A stretch of DNA of 9,742 bases. Origin: Candidatus Adiutrix sp. (GTDB taxonomy: Bacteria; Desulfobacterota; Desulfarculia; Adiutricales; Adiutricaceae). Numbering within the stretch: position 1 is the first letter of the stretch; each line of letters begins with the position of its first letter. Positions 6,802 to 9,742 of this stretch are shown here, piece by piece. A model generated the notes under the pieces. That model had not been told where the DNA came from and searched no databases. It saw nothing but the letters and a program-made list of their open reading frames with translations. The stretch lies in contig JAITBV010000254.1 in NCBI GenBank assembly GCA_031283395.1, positions 1 through 9,742 of the forward strand, in the 5' to 3' direction. The position numbers were made by a program, and so were the translations under genes.

Positions 6802-8640
6802 CTAGTCTTCTTCAGTCAGGCCCAGTTCGTCGCTCTCCATTTTGGCCAGGTCTTCAAAGCGGATGTCCAGGCCCAGGACGCCGACGATCTCGTCATCCCG
6901 GCTGCGGATGGGCCCGCTGGCCGTGATGCACAGGGCCCCGGTGAAACGGGAAGTGTAAAAATCAGTGACGTGGACCTTGCCGTCGTCCATGGGGGCCACA
7001 TACCAGATGCGGTCGGAGAAATTGGCCCCCACATCATAGTCGGTGGAGTTCGCGAACTTGGCCTTTTCGTGGCGGGAGACCACGTTGCGGGTGGTCTTGA
7101 CCCCGCCGGCGTCGGTCACATAGATGAATTGGAGATAGGGGATGTCCGTCACCCATTTTTCCATCAGGGGCTCCTGGCGGGACGGGTCCATGGAGCGGAG
7201 GTCCTCGTTTTCGATCATGTCGAAGAGTATCTCCTGGGCCAGGTTCCTGGCCCGGATCTTCAAACGGTCGAACTGGGAGACGAAGCATTGGGGCAGGTGG
7301 TGCCGGGCCAGGCTTTCCAGTTCGCGGCCGGACATATTGGTGCTGCGCCCCTGTTCATATTCCCGGCTGACGGCCTTGGCCATTTTCATGATGCCCGGAT
7401 GGCGCTTGTCCAGGGCTTTGTCCCCGGACAGGCCCAGCCGCCGGTTGAGCCAGTGGGCCAGGCCGGCCGCGCCCGACTTGTCGTTGACGGCAATGGCCGG
7501 CGCCCGCCCCAGGATGGCGGCGGTATCGAAGATGTTGTAGATCTCCTCGTTTTTCATCAGCCCGTCGGCGTGGACCCCGGCGGAGGTGGTGTTGAAGTCG
7601 CGTCCCACCAGCGGCTGGCCCGGGGGGATGTGGTGGCGGATCTCCGTCTCGAAATACCGGGCCATGTCGCTGATGGCCGACAGGTCCATCTCCGCCGTGG
7701 TCCCGGTCAGGGCGGCGTATTCCACCAGGAGGGCCTCCAGGGGCGTGTTGCCGGTGCGTTCGCCGAAACCCAAAAGGGTGCTGTTGATGGAGCCCAGGCC
7801 GAAGAGCCAGGCGGTGGTGGCGTTGATGAAGCCCTTGTGAAAATCGTTGTGGCCGTGCCATTCCAGGTCTTCGCCCGCGTAGCCGGCCTCGTCTATGATG
7901 GCCCGGACGAGCTTTCCGACCGACCGGGGCGGGGCCGCGCCGGGGTAGGTCACGCCCAGGCCCATGGTGTCGCAGAGGCGGATGACGATGGGCCGCCCGG
8001 CTTGCTCGGAGATAAGCTTGAGCTTCTGGACAAAGGGCAGCACCAGGCCGTAGAGGTCGGCCCGGGTTATGTCCTCCAGGTGGCAGCGGGGGGTGATGCC
8101 CTGGTCCAGGGCCTGGCGGACCAGGGCCAGGTAGCCCGCCACGGCCTGGCCCCGGGTCTGGTTCAGCTTCAGGTAGATGTGATAATCGGAAATGGAGGTC
8201 AGGATGCCGGTCTCGCCCAGTTCCATGCTCCTGACCAGTTCCAGATCCTGGGAGGTGGCCCGGATCCAACTGGTGATGACCGGGAAGGGCAGACCGAGAT
8301 CCCGGCAGGCTTCCAGGGCCTGGCGGTCCTTTTCGCTGTAAATGAAAAATTCCGACTTGCGCACGATGCCCCGCGGCCCGCCCAGGCGGGCCAGGAATTT
8401 GAAGATGTTGACTATCTGGTCCACGGTATAGGGCGGCCGGGCCTGCTGGCCGTCGCGGAAAGTGGTGTCGGTGACCAAAAGCTCCCGGGCCGGGGCCAGG
8501 GGCGGTTCCCCGCCCTCGAAGACGATGCGGGGCACTTCGGTATAGGGGAAGGTCCGGCGGAATAGTTCCGGGTCTTGCCGGTCGATCAGTTCAAAGCGCC
8601 GCGGCATTTTTTCCGCGGCCGGGAGAAGTGAGGTCATCAT
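6802..8640 (-). CDS. DRE-TIM metallolyase (Re-citrate synthase/isopropylmalate synthase type) fused to a Cache/PDC-like domain
   Basis: A 612-residue cytoplasmic protein in two parts. Residues 52-430 are an acyl-CoA/2-oxoacid condensing enzyme: DTTFRDGQQA (58-67) with catalytic Arg and metal-binding Asp, HGHND (262-266, metal-binding histidines), GFGERTGNTPLEAL (291-304) and NTTSAGVHADG (350-360). The conserved FPYTEVP (31-37) and NDKSGAAGLAHWLN (386-399) point to the Re-citrate-synthase-like branch, so acetyl-CoA plus oxaloacetate to citrate is the best guess; isopropylmalate, citramalate or homocitrate synthase remain possible. Residues about 495-600 look like a Cache/PDC sensor: FIYVTDAGG, SDRIWY, VTDFYTSRFTGALCIT and VGVLGLDIRFEDL. 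It replaces the usual LeuA regulatory domain and has no signal peptide or membrane helix, so it should sense an internal ligand. Two ATGs abut at 8640 and 8637; a third at 8607 is also possible. It lies 10 nt after aspS. Confidence 0.9.
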   Translation of the reverse strand: MMTSLLPAAEKMPRRFELIDRQDPELFRRTFPYTEVPRIVFEGGEPPLAPARELLVTDTTFRDGQQARPPYTVDQIVNIFKFLARLGGPRGIVRKSEFFIYSEKDRQALEACRDLGLPFPVITSWIRATSQDLELVRSMELGETGILTSISDYHIYLKLNQTRGQAVAGYLALVRQALDQGITPRCHLEDITRADLYGLVLPFVQKLKLISEQAGRPIVIRLCDTMGLGVTYPGAAPPRSVGKLVRAIIDEAGYAGEDLEWHGHNDFHKGFINATTAWLFGLGSINSTLLGFGERTGNTPLEALLVEYAALTGTTAEMDLSAISDMARYFETEIRHHIPPGQPLVGRDFNTTSAGVHADGLMKNEEIYNIFDTAAILGRAPAIAVNDKSGAAGLAHWLNRRLGLSGDKALDKRHPGIMKMAKAVSREYEQGRSTNMSGRELESLARHHLPQCFVSQFDRLKIRARNLAQEILFDMIENEDLRSMDPSRQEPLMEKWVTDIPYLQFIYVTDAGGVKTTRNVVSRHEKAKFANSTDYDVGANFSDRIWYVAPMDDGKVHVTDFYTSRFTGALCITASGPIRSRDDEIVGVLGLDIRFEDLAKMESDELGLTEED

Positions 8641-8650
8641 CCTGTCTCGC

Positions 8651-9742
8651 TCATGGTTTGTCCTGGAGCCTTATGGCCAGCTCCAGCAGTTGGCCGGATC
8701 CCACCGGGCCGGGGGCCTCGGTCAGGGGGCAGGTGGCTTTCTGGGTCTTGGGAAAGGCTATGACGTCGCGCAGGCTCGAGGCCCCGGCCAGGATCATGGT
8801 CAGGCGGTCCAGGCCGAAGGCGCAGCCGCCGTGGGGCGGGGCCCCGTAGGCCAGGGCGTCGAGGAGGAAGCCGAACTTCTCCCGCGCCTCGGAAATGTCC
8901 AGCCCCAAGGCCTGAAAGACCGCGGCCTGGACCTCCGGCCGGTGGATGCGGATGGAGCCGCCGCCGATCTCATGGCCGTTTAAGACCAGGTCATAGGCCT
9001 GGGCCAGCACCCGGCCCGGGTCGCCGGGCAGGAATTCAAGGTCGGCCTCGCGGGGCGCCGTGAAGGGGTGGTGGACGGCCACGTGGCGCCTGGCCTGGGC
9101 GTCGAACTCGAACATGGGGAAATCGGTGACCCAGGCGAACCTGAAGTCGCCCTCGGCCACCAGGTCCAGTTCCTGGGCCAGGCGGGCCCGCACCAGCCCC
9201 AGGACCGGGGCGGCCACGGCCGGGGCGTCGGCCCCGAAAAAGATGACGTCGCCGTTCCGCGCGTCCAGGGCCCCGGCCAGGGCCGTCTTTTCCCCCTCGG
9301 TGAGGAATTTGACCAGGGGGCCCTGCCAGCCATCGTCGGCCAGCTTGATCCAGGCCAGGCCCTTGGCCCCGGCCCCGATGGCGAAGGCCACCAGGTCGTC
9401 GAGTTGCTTGCGGGAAAAGGCGGCCGCCCCGGGCGCGCAGATGGCCCGGACGCAGCCCCCCCGGGCCAGGCTTTCGGCAAAGACCTTGGCCTGGCAGCCG
9501 GCCAGGATCTCCGAGACTTCCACGATAGCAAGGCCGTAGCGCAAATCGGGCCGGTCGCTGCCGTAGCGCAGCATGGCGGCCTCGTAAGTCAGGCGGGGGA
9601 AGGGCCGCGATAGGTCCCGGCCGAGGGCGCCCTCCCAGACCGCGGCCATGTAGCCTTCCAGAATATCCATTATCTCGTCCTGGCCGACGAAGGACATTTC
9701 CAGATCGACCTGGGTGAATTCAGGCTGGCGGTCGGCCCGCAG
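8651..9742 (-). CDS. aspS: Aspartyl-tRNA synthetase (AspS), N-terminus cut by window edge
   Basis: Charges tRNA-Asp with aspartate; class II synthetase. The frame is open to the right edge, giving the C-terminal 363 residues of a protein that usually has about 590. The visible part starts inside motif 2 (LRADRQPEFTQVDLEMSF). It then shows YEAAMLRYGSDRPDLRYGL, the bacterial GAD insertion domain, FPMFEFD and VHHPFTAPRE, LVLNGHEIGGGSIRIH with the aspartate-binding region, and motif 3 (FGLDRLTMIL; GLDRL at 8801-8815 on the plus strand) with its ATP-binding Arg. The GAD domain and these strings are diagnostic of the bacterial type. The anticodon-binding domain is outside the window, so it cannot be judged whether the enzyme is discriminating or also charges tRNA-Asn. 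It heads, or is part of, a right-to-left operon with the DRE-TIM enzyme (10 nt away) and the lipoprotein. Confidence 0.97.
   Translation of the reverse strand: MRADRQPEFTQVDLEMSFVGQDEIMDILEGYMAAVWEGALGRDLSRPFPRLTYEAAMLRYGSDRPDLRYGLAIVEVSEILAGCQAKVFAESLARGGCVRAICAPGAAAFSRKQLDDLVAFAIGAGAKGLAWIKLADDGWQGPLVKFLTEGEKTALAGALDARNGDVIFFGADAPAVAAPVLGLVRARLAQELDLVAEGDFRFAWVTDFPMFEFDAQARRHVAVHHPFTAPREADLEFLPGDPGRVLAQAYDLVLNGHEIGGGSIRIHRPEVQAAVFQALGLDISEAREKFGFLLDALAYGAPPHGGCAFGLDRLTMILAGASSLRDVIAFPKTQKATCPLTEAPGPVGSGQLLELAIRLQDKP

Noticed and set aside
6553..8565. A 670-codon plus-strand open frame antisense to the DRE-TIM enzyme gene
   Set aside because: The minus-strand frame has clear catalytic motifs over its whole length. 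The antisense frame gives low-complexity Gly/Val/Asp/Gln-rich protein with no recognisable domain; such long shadow frames are expected where third positions are nearly always G or C.
8637..8654. A five-codon frame (ATG at 8654 overlapping the aspS stop, ending at the ATGs of the next gene) as a translational relay or leader peptide
   Set aside because: No ribosome site of its own and no attenuator-like structure; such tiny frames arise by chance at ATGA junctions.
1..9742. Extreme density of GGCC tetramers as a possible uptake or repeat signal
   Set aside because: It follows from heavy use of GCC (Ala), GGC (Gly), CTG and CGG codons on both strands; copies are not spaced regularly and do not extend into a longer consensus that I can see.
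1..9742. Mobile elements, CRISPR arrays, toxin-antitoxin or phage-defence genes
   Set aside because: All coding space is filled by intact housekeeping or signalling genes with uniform base composition; no transposase, integrase, direct repeat array or inverted terminal repeat was seen.

Overview
This is a very GC-rich bacterial window with almost no non-coding DNA. It looks like a chromosomal core or housekeeping region: I see no mobile element, CRISPR array, tRNA or rRNA. The combination of a Re-citrate-synthase-like DRE-TIM enzyme, a CHASE2-type cyclase receptor and a TerC protein fused into an aro operon suggests a high-GC deltaproteobacterium (Desulfobacterota, for example a Desulfarculales relative). 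That placement is an inference from gene content, not a proof.

Layout. Positions 1-4001 (minus strand) hold a tight operon transcribed right to left: terC-family membrane protein, then aroA (EPSP synthase), aroB (3-dehydroquinate synthase) and aroC (chorismate synthase, cut by the left edge). The stop/start junctions either overlap or are 1-3 nt apart, so translational coupling is likely. Positions 4002-4152 are the only real intergenic region. It carries two divergent promoters, both with extended -10 elements: one fires left into terC-aroABC, the other right into a 717-residue CHASE2 receptor with a class III nucleotide-cyclase domain (4153-6306, plus). That gene meets a minus-strand operon tail to tail with 1 nt between the stop codons. 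The operon, read right to left, is aspS (cut by the right edge), a 612-residue DRE-TIM enzyme with a C-terminal Cache/PDC-like domain, and a small lipoprotein of unknown function.

How the genes work together. aroB, aroA and aroC perform steps 2, 6 and 7 of the shikimate pathway to chorismate. TerC proteins handle manganese or metal loading, and its position first in the aro operon is unusual. The DRE-TIM enzyme probably condenses acetyl-CoA with a 2-oxoacid (oxaloacetate if it is a Re-citrate synthase), and its appended sensor-like domain suggests ligand control of carbon entry into the TCA cycle or an amino-acid route.

The two observations most worth a second look are (1) this enzyme-Cache fusion, which lacks a signal peptide or membrane anchor, and (2) the cyclase domain, which keeps both metal-binding aspartates but has replaced both adenine-selecting residues and the transition-state asparagine, so it may not be an adenylate cyclase. 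I found no multi-gene system that I would call new.
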